This document shows positions 26,744 to 35,707 of a stretch of 64,000 nucleotides of DNA, one piece after another. The stretch's first letter is position 1; every line of letters begins with the position of its first letter. The stretch is from the NCBI GenBank assembly GCA_963676845.2, contig CAXXKK010000033.1:5981-69980 (forward strand). The letters are read 5' to 3'. The DNA is from G963662675 sp963676845. Its GTDB lineage: Bacteria; Bacteroidota; Bacteroidia; Bacteroidales; Prolixibacteraceae. The notes beneath the pieces were generated by a model. That model did no database searches, was not told the DNA's origin, and saw only the letters and a list, made by a program, of their open reading frames with translations. Both the position numbers and the translations under genes were made by a program.

Positions 26744-27266
26744 TAGTATAACCCGTTTTTTAAGGAACTGGCATCGTGATTTAGGATATTTTACAGTTGC
26801 TGTTACATTACTTTATGCACTGTCTGGTATGCTTTTAACTCACAAAGATATTTTCCCTGTTATTTCAACTTATAAAACTGTTTCCGAGTTTCCGACGGAT
26901 CTTGATATTGCTGGTTTTTCTGAATATTGGAAACAGCAAGATTCTGAATTCATTTTAACTAAATGTGATATAAGAAACGATGAGATCCTATTCTATTTTA
27001 AGGGTGGAAAAGGTGAATATATGATAAATACAGGAGAGGTAACTGTTGAAAATTATAAAAAACATATTTTAACAGCTTTTGTAAATCAACTACACCTAAA
27101 CCAGGTTAAATATTGGAAACACATTGCCGATTTCTTTTGTGTGAGTCTGATCTTTTTAGCTGTTTCAGGTTTATTTATTGTGAAAGGAAAAAAAGGATTT
27201 AAAAAACGTGGAGTGTGGTTTATGACAGCTGGATTTGTGGTCGTTTTGATTTTCCTGTTTTTATGA
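26730..27266 (+). CDS. PepSY-associated membrane protein
   Basis: A 178-residue protein. Helix 1 carries NWHRDLGYFTVAVTLLYALSGMLLTHKD, a periplasmic domain follows (about 45-125), and helix 2 comes after LHLNQVKYWKHIADFFCVSLIFLAVSGLFIV; a third helix ends the protein. The histidines at the helix ends match the PepSY_TM pattern seen in siderophore-iron reductases (FoxB, PiuB, XusC). A haem-dependent reduction of ferric chelates in the inner membrane is therefore likely. I chose the internal ATG at 26730 because the longer frame starts inside the preceding gene and adds nothing conserved. Confidence 0.8.
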   Translation: MNWNNSITRFLRNWHRDLGYFTVAVTLLYALSGMLLTHKDIFPVISTYKTVSEFPTDLDIAGFSEYWKQQDSEFILTKCDIRNDEILFYFKGGKGEYMINTGEVTVENYKKHILTAFVNQLHLNQVKYWKHIADFFCVSLIFLAVSGLFIVKGKKGFKKRGVWFMTAGFVVVLIFLFL

Positions 27267-27340
27267 TGTTTTTGATTGGCTATTAAGTGAGGATTATCAG
27301 GATTTTATATCCTGAAAAGTAGCAAATAATATACTTTAAA

Positions 27341-27360
27341 AATCACTAGAAATAGTGATT
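27341..27360 (+). promoter_or_regulatory. 8-bp hairpin with GAAA loop before tetR
   Basis: AATCACTA and TAGTGATT are perfect inverted copies around GAAA. A second inverted repeat, TCAGGA/TCCTGA, lies just upstream (27297-27315). Neither is followed by a T-run. They may cap the upstream mRNA or be operator sequence for tetR. Confidence 0.4.
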
Positions 27361-27396
27361 GTGGTATCAGATGAATACTGCTTAATTTACATTAAT

Positions 27397-27407
27397 GAAC
27401 ATTGTTC
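27397..27407. promoter_or_regulatory. Proposed TetR operator, copy 2
   Basis: GAACATTGTTC ends 4 bp before the tetR ATG at 27412. Binding here would allow autorepression. Confidence 0.65.
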
Positions 27408-27411
27408 TTTT

Positions 27412-28029
27412 ATGCAGATACAAAAAGATAATATTAGAAAGTTGATTTTGGATGTAGCGCGTACTGAGTTTTTATGTATGGGGTTTAAAAATACATCGAT
27501 GAGAAGCATTGCTCAAAAGGCAGATGTTGGTTTGAGTAATATTTATAACTACTTCAAAAACAAAGATGAGATATTTTGTGAATTACTTTCCGGGTTGCTT
27601 AGAGCAATAGATTTAGTAATGGAAGAGCATAATAGCCCAGACTATATAAGTATTGATATTTTTAGTTCTGATGAATACATGCGGACTCAGATTGATATGT
27701 TTGTTGAACTGATTGAAAGCTATAAAGAAGATTTTGACCTCTTATTATTTAAATCAGCTGGTTCTTCTCTTGAAAATTATCGCAATGAGATTACAGATAT
27801 TCATACGCAAAAAGGGATTGAATACATTGCTTTAATGAAAGAAAAATACCCTGAAATTAACGGGAATATTTCGGAATTTTTTATCCATACCATGAGTTCC
27901 TGGTGGATTAGTATTATTTCAGAATTAGTTATGCATGATTTGTCTCATAAAGCATTGGAAGATTTTATAGGTGAATATGTAGAGTTTGTAACTGCTGGTT
28001 GGGAAAAGGTTATGAGAATAAAATATTAA
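27412..28029 (+). CDS. TetR/AcrR-family transcriptional regulator
   Basis: A 205-residue repressor. Residues 1-50 form the TetR HTH (RKLILDVARTEFLCMGFKNTSMRSIAQKADVGLSNIYNYFKNKDEIF). The rest is an all-helical ligand and dimer domain without a recognisable ligand motif. I placed the start at the ATG 27412. The frame is open 19 codons further, but that extension would translate through the operator palindrome and is not conserved-looking. The gene lies between the uptake genes and the exporters, and exact palindromes precede all three groups, so it most likely controls the whole 23-37 kb block. Confidence 0.9.
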   Translation: MQIQKDNIRKLILDVARTEFLCMGFKNTSMRSIAQKADVGLSNIYNYFKNKDEIFCELLSGLLRAIDLVMEEHNSPDYISIDIFSSDEYMRTQIDMFVELIESYKEDFDLLLFKSAGSSLENYRNEITDIHTQKGIEYIALMKEKYPEINGNISEFFIHTMSSWWISIISELVMHDLSHKALEDFIGEYVEFVTAGWEKVMRIKY

Positions 28030-28046
28030 TTTTTTTGAACAAATAA

Positions 28047-28057
28047 GAACATTGTTC
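28047..28057. promoter_or_regulatory. Proposed TetR operator, copy 3
   Basis: GAACATTGTTC lies 46 bp before the first ABC transporter ATG, in the 73-bp gap after tetR. An additional half-site GAACA lies 10 bp upstream at 28037-28041. Confidence 0.65.
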
Positions 28058-28102
28058 TTTTTTGAGATTGTTTTGAAAATATATAAAAACAAAATATAAA
28101 AT

Positions 28103-29875
28103 ATGAATATATTATCTAAGCTTAAAAATTACATGGCTGGAAGAAAAGCTCTTCTGCCTCTGTCTTTATTGTTATCAGCAATTAGTGCCTTGGCAGGGAT
28201 GGCTCCATACATTCTGGTTTGGTTTATTGCTCGTGAGTTTATTACTGCTGGGGGAGTTGCCTCAAGTTCTATAATTCAACGCTATGCGTTTTGGGCGGCC
28301 GGGTTAGCCATAGCAAGCATTTTAATTTATTTTCTTGCTTTATCATCATCTCACCTTGCTGCTTTTCGGGTAGAAACGAATATGCGTAGGCATGCTATGA
28401 AAAAAATCGTGCAAATGCCATTGGGTTTTTTCGATAATAATGCAAGTGGTCGTATTCGTAAAATCATTGACGATAACTCCAGCATCACTCACAGTTTTTT
28501 AGCTCACCAGCTTCCCGATTTTTCGGCAACTATTGTGATGCCAATAACAGTTGCTGTAATGATGTTTGTTTTCGACTGGAGGCTTGGACTGGCTTGCCTT
28601 GTCCCGGTAATTCTTTCTATGTCTATTATGGGATTTATGATGGGGGGCAAAGGTCAGGTATTTATGAGGATGTATATGAATTCGCTTGAAGAGATGAATA
28701 CGGAAGCTGTTGAATATGTACGGGGGATTCCGGTAGTAAAGGTGTTTCAACAAACTGTATTTTCTTTTAAAAATTTTCATAACAGTATTGTCCGATACAA
28801 AGAGATGGTAATTGAATATACCCGGATGTGGAAAATACCGATGTCGGCATATACTGTTATTATTAATGGTTTTTCTTTCTTCTTGGTTCCTGTTGCTATT
28901 TTACTTATCAATAATACAGGTAATTATGCTACGATTGTCCTGAACATGTTTCTCTATGTTTTGATTACCCCTGTTTTTTCACAAAGTATTATGAAGAGTA
29001 TGTACATGACACAGGCTTTTGGGCAGGCAAAAGAAGCGATAGAACGTTTAGAATCACTTACAGCTGAAAGTCAGTTGCCAGTTCCTGCAAATCCCAAATT
29101 GATTGGCAGTAACGGTATTTATTTTAAGAATGTTTCTTTTAGCTATCCAGGCGCAGATAAAAAAGCAGTTAACAATGTGAACTTTTCTATTCCAGAAGGA
29201 AAAACAGTTGCTTTGGTTGGTGCTTCCGGGGGTGGAAAAACAACGATAGCCCGTCTTGTTCCGCGTTTTTGGGATGTTAGCGAAGGCTCAGTAAATATTG
29301 GTGGTGTAAATGTTAAAGATATTGCGACTAAAGAACTGATGAACCATATTTCTTTTGTCTTTCAAAATACTCGTTTGTTTAAAACAACACTTCTTGAGAA
29401 TATAAAATACGGTAACCCCGGTGCAAGTTTAGACGAAATTGAAAGGGCTGTTGATTTGGCGCAATGCCGCGAAATTATTGACCGTCTTCCCAAAGGGCTT
29501 AATACGAAAATCGGGACAGAGGGAACTTATCTTTCGGGTGGTGAACAACAGCGAATAGCCTTGGCTCGGGCTTTTGTGAAAAATGCCCCCATCGTTGTTC
29601 TTGATGAAGCTACTGCATTTACTGACCCAGAAAACGAACACCTGATACAACAGGCGCTGAAAAAACTTACTGAAGGGAAAACAGTGTTGATGATAGCTCA
29701 TCGTCTTACTAGTGTAATGGATGCAGATAATATCCTTGTTGTCAAAGAGGGGAAAATTGTTGAACAGGGAACACACGAAGAATTAGTTAACAAACAAGGA
29801 ATGTACACAAATATGTGGGATGAATATCAAAAATCAGTCCAATGGACGATTGGAAAGGAGTTTAATTATGCTTAA
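28103..29875 (+). CDS. ABC exporter half-transporter, subunit A
   Basis: A 590-residue protein with a six-helix type IV exporter domain (about 1-320) fused to an ATPase domain. The ATPase has Walker A GASGGGKTT, Q-loop FVFQNT, signature LSGGEQQRIALARA, Walker B VVLDEATA with its catalytic glutamate, and switch histidine AHRLTSV. It overlaps the next half-transporter by 8 bp, so the two form a heterodimer like the YbtP/YbtQ or IrtA/IrtB pairs of siderophore systems. Export of a drug, lipid or porphyrin would be equally consistent. Confidence 0.92.
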   Translation: MNILSKLKNYMAGRKALLPLSLLLSAISALAGMAPYILVWFIAREFITAGGVASSSIIQRYAFWAAGLAIASILIYFLALSSSHLAAFRVETNMRRHAMKKIVQMPLGFFDNNASGRIRKIIDDNSSITHSFLAHQLPDFSATIVMPITVAVMMFVFDWRLGLACLVPVILSMSIMGFMMGGKGQVFMRMYMNSLEEMNTEAVEYVRGIPVVKVFQQTVFSFKNFHNSIVRYKEMVIEYTRMWKIPMSAYTVIINGFSFFLVPVAILLINNTGNYATIVLNMFLYVLITPVFSQSIMKSMYMTQAFGQAKEAIERLESLTAESQLPVPANPKLIGSNGIYFKNVSFSYPGADKKAVNNVNFSIPEGKTVALVGASGGGKTTIARLVPRFWDVSEGSVNIGGVNVKDIATKELMNHISFVFQNTRLFKTTLLENIKYGNPGASLDEIERAVDLAQCREIIDRLPKGLNTKIGTEGTYLSGGEQQRIALARAFVKNAPIVVLDEATAFTDPENEHLIQQALKKLTEGKTVLMIAHRLTSVMDADNILVVKEGKIVEQGTHEELVNKQGMYTNMWDEYQKSVQWTIGKEFNYA

Positions 29876-31631
29876 CCGTATACAACAGAAACTAGCATTG
29901 TCAGAAAAAGGTGCTAAAGATTTCATAAAAGGAACTTTATGCACCTCATTACTTGATATTTCATTGATGTTGCCGGCAGTATTCATGTTTTTCTTTTTAA
30001 ATGAATACTTGAATAAGGTTCTTGATCCTACTTCGTCTATTCAACATACTTTGTGGTACTATGTTTTACTTGGCTTGGGTTTTATGCTCATCATGTTTGG
30101 GATAGCTGTTATTCAATACAAGAACACTTTTGTACTGATTTATGATGAAAGTGCAAACCGTCGGATTTCATTGGCGGAGAAACTTCGAAAATTACCACTG
30201 GCTTTTTTTGGTGAGAAGAACCTTTCCGACCTAACTTCTACCATAATGAGTGACAATACCGATCTGGAACATACTTTTTCGCACGCAGTCCCTCAGTTGT
30301 TTGCTTCTGTAATAAGCATCATATTAATTGCTATAGGATTATTCTTTTATAATTGGCAGTTATCCCTGGCTCTGTTCTGGGTAGTGCCTGTTGCCGCTGC
30401 TATATTGTTTTTATCTAAGAAACGGATCAATAAGGAAAATAAAATTGGCTATCAAAATAAACGTAATGTAAGCGAAAAAATACAGGAAGGCCTGGATACG
30501 GTTCAGGAGATCAAGGCTTATAATCAGGAAGAGGCATATGTTAGGGAACTAAACACAATAATTGATGTATATGAAAAGCAATTGATAAGCGGAGAGTTGC
30601 TCACAGGGGTATTTGTTAATTCTGCTCAAAGTTTCTTAAAACTTGGATTAGCTGGAGTGATCATTGTGGGTGCAGGAATGGTTGCGGCAGGAACTACAAG
30701 CTTGTTTGTATACTTCATTTTCCTCATGGTGTCGGCAAGTATTTACAATCCGGTAAATGAGGTATTCAATAATCTTGCGGCTTTGTTATATCTCAATGTG
30801 CGTATCAGCCGAATGAATGAAATTCAGGCGATGCCCATGCAACAGGGTGAAACTGATTTTGAACCTTCAAATTATGATATTGAATTCAGGAATGTTGATT
30901 TTGCTTACGAAGAAGGGAAACAGGTTTTGCAGAATGTATCGTTTACGGCCAAACAAGGCAAAATTACAGCTCTGGTTGGTCCTTCCGGAGGTGGAAAAAG
31001 TACTTCGGCCAAGCTTGCGGCTCGTTTTTGGGACATTAATGCAGGCTCCATCACTTTAGGAAATCAGGATATCAGCAAAATTGAACCGGAAACACTCTTG
31101 AAAAATTACTCCATCGTTTTTCAGGATGTTGTATTGTTTAATACTTCAATAAAAGACAATATTCGTATTGGTAGGCGGGATGCCACCGACAGGGAAGTAA
31201 TACGTGTCGCAAAATTGGCACAGTGCGATGAATTCATCCGCAAGATGCCAGATGGTTACAATACCATTATCGGAGAAAACGGGGAAACTCTTTCTGGTGG
31301 AGAGCGTCAGCGTATTTCTATTGCCCGGGCTTTATTAAAAGATGCTCCTATTGTTCTGTTGGATGAGGCGACTGCTTCTCTGGATGTTGAAAATGAAACG
31401 AAAATTCAGGCTGGGATTTCAGAATTGATAAAAAACAAAACTGTTCTCATAATAGCCCACCGGATGCGCACTGTTGCTAACGCCGACAAGATTGTGGTGC
31501 TTGAGAACGGACAGGTGGTCGAAAACGGATCACCTACAGTTCTTAAGTTGAGGGATGGCATTTTTTCAAAAATGGTTAAAAGGCAAATGCAATCATTCGA
31601 TACTTCAAAATCGGTTATTCAAAACATTTAA
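29868..31631 (+). CDS. ABC exporter half-transporter, subunit B
   Basis: A 587-residue partner of the preceding protein with the same layout: six helices, then Walker A GPSGGGKST, Q-loop IVFQDV, signature LSGGERQRISIARA, Walker B IVLLDEATASLD and AHRMRTV. Both ATP sites keep the catalytic glutamate, so neither subunit looks degenerate. I chose the ATG at 29868, which overlaps the end of subunit A, over an in-frame ATG 48 bases upstream. It is followed by the RND pump after 22 bp. Confidence 0.92.
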   Translation: MLNRIQQKLALSEKGAKDFIKGTLCTSLLDISLMLPAVFMFFFLNEYLNKVLDPTSSIQHTLWYYVLLGLGFMLIMFGIAVIQYKNTFVLIYDESANRRISLAEKLRKLPLAFFGEKNLSDLTSTIMSDNTDLEHTFSHAVPQLFASVISIILIAIGLFFYNWQLSLALFWVVPVAAAILFLSKKRINKENKIGYQNKRNVSEKIQEGLDTVQEIKAYNQEEAYVRELNTIIDVYEKQLISGELLTGVFVNSAQSFLKLGLAGVIIVGAGMVAAGTTSLFVYFIFLMVSASIYNPVNEVFNNLAALLYLNVRISRMNEIQAMPMQQGETDFEPSNYDIEFRNVDFAYEEGKQVLQNVSFTAKQGKITALVGPSGGGKSTSAKLAARFWDINAGSITLGNQDISKIEPETLLKNYSIVFQDVVLFNTSIKDNIRIGRRDATDREVIRVAKLAQCDEFIRKMPDGYNTIIGENGETLSGGERQRISIARALLKDAPIVLLDEATASLDVENETKIQAGISELIKNKTVLIIAHRMRTVANADKIVVLENGQVVENGSPTVLKLRDGIFSKMVKRQMQSFDTSKSVIQNI

Positions 31632-31653
31632 CTAAGTACGAAAAACAACTAAA

Positions 31654-34032
31654 ATGAAAATTACAAAAATCAATATATTCTTTAGGAAAATTGCAGAGTT
31701 TCAAATAAGGTACAGGTGGCCTTTAATCGTTTTTGCTTTGTTGTTTACAGCATTCGGATTAATAGGCCTTCAGAAAATGGAAATTGCCAATGCTCGCGAT
31801 GACTGGTTTGATGACAAAGAGACCATTGAAATTGCTACTGAAGAGTTTGAGGATCAGTTTGGTAATAATGACAATATCAGTGTTCTTATTGAGGCTAAAG
31901 ACGTTTTTGATCCGGAAGTTCTTTCTATGATGAAAGATCTTGGACAGGAATTGATCGATAGTGTGCCTTATGCAAATGAGATAACTTCGTTGGTCGAAAC
32001 GGAGATATCTGTAGGGACAGAAGAGGGTATTGAAGTTATTAATCCTTTTGAAGATGGAATTTCTGATGATCCTCAAAGGTTGGATGAAATACGCCAGTTG
32101 GTACTTTCGAGAAAAGCACTAAAAGGGAAATTGGTTTCTGAGGATTGTACTGAAACATGGCTTACATTGTCTTTGTTGGAATACCCAGAACAAGAGGAAT
32201 GGGAAAAGGTGACCAACATTGATCCTATGTTTCAGTCGGGAGAAGTGGCTATTCGTGTAGTTACAAATCCCAAATGGAATAGTGAAAAATATACTCTGAA
32301 AGCAGTAGGGATGCCATATACCGAAACTGAAGAGAGGGATTTCTTCGGTTCGGAAATGATGAAGCGGTTTTTGATGGCCTTTATTGCGATGGTAATACTG
32401 CTTACTTTATTTATACGTTCCCTTCGTGGTGTTTTGGTTCCTTCAATAACCACCGTTCTTGGTATTATTGTTGTTTTTGGTGCTATGGGCTGGTTGGGTA
32501 TTGGTATTGATCAGAATATGATGATGCTGCCTATGATTTTGGGAATGGCATTGTCTGTTGGTTATTCAATTCACTTGATCAATGCATTTAAGCGCATTTT
32601 TAGAAAAACAGGTAAACGAAAAGAAGCGGTAATCGAAGCTGTTGAAGAAACCGGCTGGCCAATCTTTTTTACCGCTGTAACCACTATTGGCTCTGTATTG
32701 TCGTTTATTACTGCCGGAATAATGACAATAACCTGGGTCGGATATTCCTGTGCTGCTTTTGTACTTGTTGATTACCTGTTTGTCATTGTTTTAATACCGA
32801 TATTAATGAGTTTTGGTAAGGACAGAGAAATTGTCAATGAAGAAAAAGGCAAAACCCCTTTGTTTGAAAAATGGATGGAGAATCTTGGGCAGTTTGTATT
32901 GAAAAATAAGAAAACTGTTTTAATTGTATTTGGGATTTGTGTTGTAATTATTGCCCCGGGGATTAGGAACATGACTGTTAATATGGATATGTTTCGTTTT
33001 ATGGGAACAAAGGTTCCTTACATAAATCGGGTATATGAAGTAACTCAATCGCAATTGGGATCTTATCTTACCTATAATATTACCGTGAAATTTGATGAAC
33101 CCGATGCCATAAAAGATCCGGAAGTGCTAAAAAAATTCGATGCAATGCTGGATACTGTTGCTTCTTTCGAACTGACTAAAACGAACAAAGACGCAGCTTC
33201 TATTTTTTCTATTACCGATATTGTTAAGGAGATGAATCAGACTCTGCATAGCGACAGTGCCGAATATCACGTTATTCCGGACAATAGAGATATGATTGCA
33301 CAGGTATTGTTGCTTTACGAAATGTCGGGTGGTACAAAAACTTTTAACTGGATTGACGAAGATTATTCCATGTTAAGGGCACAGATACAGGTTGAAAAAT
33401 TTGACGCGAATGAGATAATCCGGGAACTGGATATAGTTAAAAGAATAGGTAATGAAAGCTTTGAAGGAGCAGAAGTAAACTATGTGGGTAGTGCCGTTCA
33501 GTTTGCTGAATTGAATAATAAAATAGTTATTGGGGAGCTTAAATCGGTTATTTGGGCATTGATAATCATAGGCGTTTTGCTGGTAATTGTTTTCAGCAGT
33601 GTAAAAACAGGCCTTATAGGGATGATCCCCAATTTTATGCCGATTGTTGTTATTGGTGGTTACATGGGGCATTTTAATTCCCCACTCGATATGATGACCA
33701 TGACTATCATGCCTATGTTACTGGGTATTGCTGTTGATGATACCATCCATTTCATTAATCAGATTAAGTTTGAATTTGAAAAATGTGGAAATTACAATCA
33801 GGCAATAATAAAATCTTTTCATACTGTAGGTAAAAGTCTTGCTATGACAACCCTGATTTTATGTGTGAGTTTCCTGATGTTTACATTCTCACCTGTTGCC
33901 AATATGGTACGTATTGGATACCTCGCACCTGTAGGTTTGCTGGCAGCCTTACTTGCTGATTATTTTGTTACTCCGGCATTAATAATCTTGACCAAACCTT
34001 TTGGCAAAGAAATTCAAACAAAGAATAGCTAA
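31654..34032 (+). CDS. MMPL/RND-superfamily transporter
   Basis: A 792-residue proton-driven transporter. It has two similar halves: one helix (about 20-40), a large periplasmic loop, then five or six helices (about 225-385), repeated at about 420-440, 450-620 and 625-785. The first periplasmic loop starts KMEIANARDDWFDDKE, typical of the MMPL/HpnN-like branch. The C-terminal helix bundle has MLLGIAVDDTIHFINQIK with the acidic pair expected for proton relay. In many Gram-negatives this family moves lipids to the outer membrane together with a LolA-like protein and an outer-membrane barrel, exactly the partners encoded downstream. Confidence 0.9.
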   Translation: MKITKINIFFRKIAEFQIRYRWPLIVFALLFTAFGLIGLQKMEIANARDDWFDDKETIEIATEEFEDQFGNNDNISVLIEAKDVFDPEVLSMMKDLGQELIDSVPYANEITSLVETEISVGTEEGIEVINPFEDGISDDPQRLDEIRQLVLSRKALKGKLVSEDCTETWLTLSLLEYPEQEEWEKVTNIDPMFQSGEVAIRVVTNPKWNSEKYTLKAVGMPYTETEERDFFGSEMMKRFLMAFIAMVILLTLFIRSLRGVLVPSITTVLGIIVVFGAMGWLGIGIDQNMMMLPMILGMALSVGYSIHLINAFKRIFRKTGKRKEAVIEAVEETGWPIFFTAVTTIGSVLSFITAGIMTITWVGYSCAAFVLVDYLFVIVLIPILMSFGKDREIVNEEKGKTPLFEKWMENLGQFVLKNKKTVLIVFGICVVIIAPGIRNMTVNMDMFRFMGTKVPYINRVYEVTQSQLGSYLTYNITVKFDEPDAIKDPEVLKKFDAMLDTVASFELTKTNKDAASIFSITDIVKEMNQTLHSDSAEYHVIPDNRDMIAQVLLLYEMSGGTKTFNWIDEDYSMLRAQIQVEKFDANEIIRELDIVKRIGNESFEGAEVNYVGSAVQFAELNNKIVIGELKSVIWALIIIGVLLVIVFSSVKTGLIGMIPNFMPIVVIGGYMGHFNSPLDMMTMTIMPMLLGIAVDDTIHFINQIKFEFEKCGNYNQAIIKSFHTVGKSLAMTTLILCVSFLMFTFSPVANMVRIGYLAPVGLLAALLADYFVTPALIILTKPFGKEIQTKNS

Positions 34033-34043
34033 ATAGGGAAAAC

Positions 34044-34709
34044 ATGAACGACCGGATTTATAAAGAAAGAAAATTTTGGGACTCATTTGCAAAAAAGTAC
34101 GATAGAAATCGCGAGAAATCAGGTACGAATGAGGTATATGGAGACTTGTTCTATATGTTAAAAAAGGACATTGATGGCTCCGGGAGATTATTGGAAGCTG
34201 CCACCGGTACCGGGTTGATCTCTTTCCAATTAAGTAGTCTGGGGACAGAAATTATTGCAATTGATTTATCGCCTGAAATGCTGAAAATAGCAAAGAGAAA
34301 AGCCGATAAACAATCGATAACAAACGTTGAATTCAGGGAAGGCGACATTTGTAACCTGGATTTCCCTGATAATTATTTTGATGCCGTAATTGCTTCCAAT
34401 GTATTGCATTTATTATTTGATCCAGGGAAGGCTCTACAAGAAATAAGACGTGTGACTAAACCAGAAGGGATAGTCATATTGCCAACTTATTGTCACGGCG
34501 AGAACTTGAAGAGTCATCTTTTTTCACGGATGATGAGCCTGATGGGTTTTAGGGCTCGTTCTCGCTGGTCTGTTGATTCGTTTCAAAAGTTTATTGAAGG
34601 GAACGGACTAAAAATAGAAAAGCACGAAACACTGAAAGGTCCAATCCCCATGGTATATCTTGTAGCAAAACAAGTGAATATTTCAAATAAAGAAATGAGC
34701 AGCATTTAA
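34044..34709 (+). CDS. Class I SAM-dependent methyltransferase
   Basis: A 221-residue methyltransferase of the UbiE/Methyltransf_11 type. Motif I is LLEAATGTGLISFQL, motif II IIAIDLSPEMLKIA, and motif post-II reads FDAVIASNVLHLLFDPGKALQEIRRV. It starts 11 bp after the RND pump, so it belongs to the exporter operon. A lipid or porphyrin substrate would fit the context, but nothing in the sequence fixes it. Confidence 0.88.
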   Translation: MNDRIYKERKFWDSFAKKYDRNREKSGTNEVYGDLFYMLKKDIDGSGRLLEAATGTGLISFQLSSLGTEIIAIDLSPEMLKIAKRKADKQSITNVEFREGDICNLDFPDNYFDAVIASNVLHLLFDPGKALQEIRRVTKPEGIVILPTYCHGENLKSHLFSRMMSLMGFRARSRWSVDSFQKFIEGNGLKIEKHETLKGPIPMVYLVAKQVNISNKEMSSI

Positions 34710-34742
34710 AAACAAAAATATTAATACATAGAATCAGAAAAA

Positions 34743-35537
34743 ATGAAAACATTGAAACTGACTTTAACGCTAATTATTATTGCTCTTATACCGACGATAG
34801 TACAGGCACAAAGCCTTACCGGACGGGATATCATTCAAAAAGTAAAAGATCGTCCGGATGGAGATACTCGTTCGTCGGAAATGACCCTGACCCTGATCAA
34901 TAAAAAAGGAAAGGAACGTGAACGTAAGGTTATTTCTTATTCCATAGATGTTGGGGTAAATAAGAAAGATCGCAAAACACTGATGTTTTTTCAGTATCCG
35001 GGAGATGTGAAAGGGACAGGTTTTCTTACCTGGGATTATGACGAAATTGGTAAAGATGATGACAAGTGGCTCTATTTGCCAGCCATGAAGAAAACACGAC
35101 GAATTAGCGGATCATCAGCGAAGAAAGATTACTTTATGGGAACTGATTTTACCTACGATGATATGGGCAGCCGCAATGTGGATGAAGATGACCACAAATT
35201 GATTCGAGAAGAAACTCTAGATAGCCACGAATGTTGGGTAGTCGAATCTATATCGAAAGACAGTCGTGATATTTATTCTAAAAAAACATCGTGGATACGA
35301 AAGGATTGTTTGATAGCCTTGAAAGTTGAATACTACGATAGGCAAGGGGAATTACACCGAGAACTTAATATGTCGGATATTACTCAGGTAGATGGTATAT
35401 GGATAGCAAAAATGATGCATATGGTTAATGTGCAAACCAATACCCAGACCATTATTATGGTAGAAAACCCGGAATACAATGTGCCAATGGATGAAACTTC
35501 GTTTACTGTAGCAAATTTGGAAAGAGGCGAGATATAA
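34743..35537 (+). CDS. Outer-membrane lipoprotein-sorting protein (LolA-like)
   Basis: A 264-residue periplasmic protein with a signal peptide (ending VQAQ). It belongs to the LolA_like family: SSEMTLTLINKKGKERERKV, LMFFQYPGDVKGTGFLTWDY, and KKDYFMGTDFTYDDMGSRN are characteristic. LolA-like proteins carry hydrophobic ligands across the periplasm in a half-barrel. It is regularly linked to MMPL pumps and an outer-membrane barrel, as here. It is the fifth gene of the block counted from the first ABC gene. Confidence 0.9.
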   Translation: MKTLKLTLTLIIIALIPTIVQAQSLTGRDIIQKVKDRPDGDTRSSEMTLTLINKKGKERERKVISYSIDVGVNKKDRKTLMFFQYPGDVKGTGFLTWDYDEIGKDDDKWLYLPAMKKTRRISGSSAKKDYFMGTDFTYDDMGSRNVDEDDHKLIREETLDSHECWVVESISKDSRDIYSKKTSWIRKDCLIALKVEYYDRQGELHRELNMSDITQVDGIWIAKMMHMVNVQTNTQTIIMVENPEYNVPMDETSFTVANLERGEI

Positions 35538-35707
35538 AACGTTATCCCGGAAGATAAGAGCTTACAGGTTACAAGCCCTGGACAACATTTCCTCCCTGGT
35601 AAAAAAAAAGAACTTTAAACGAAATACGCCCAAAAGGAATGAGATTCAGTATAACAACAGAAACCCAAGGACATCTGGTCTTTGAAAAACAAAGAAAAAA
35701 TTAAACA

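Noticed and set aside
27355..27411. 19-codon N-terminal extension of TetR
   Set aside because: It translates through the operator palindrome and a hairpin. TetR proteins normally begin just before the HTH, as with the ATG at 27412.
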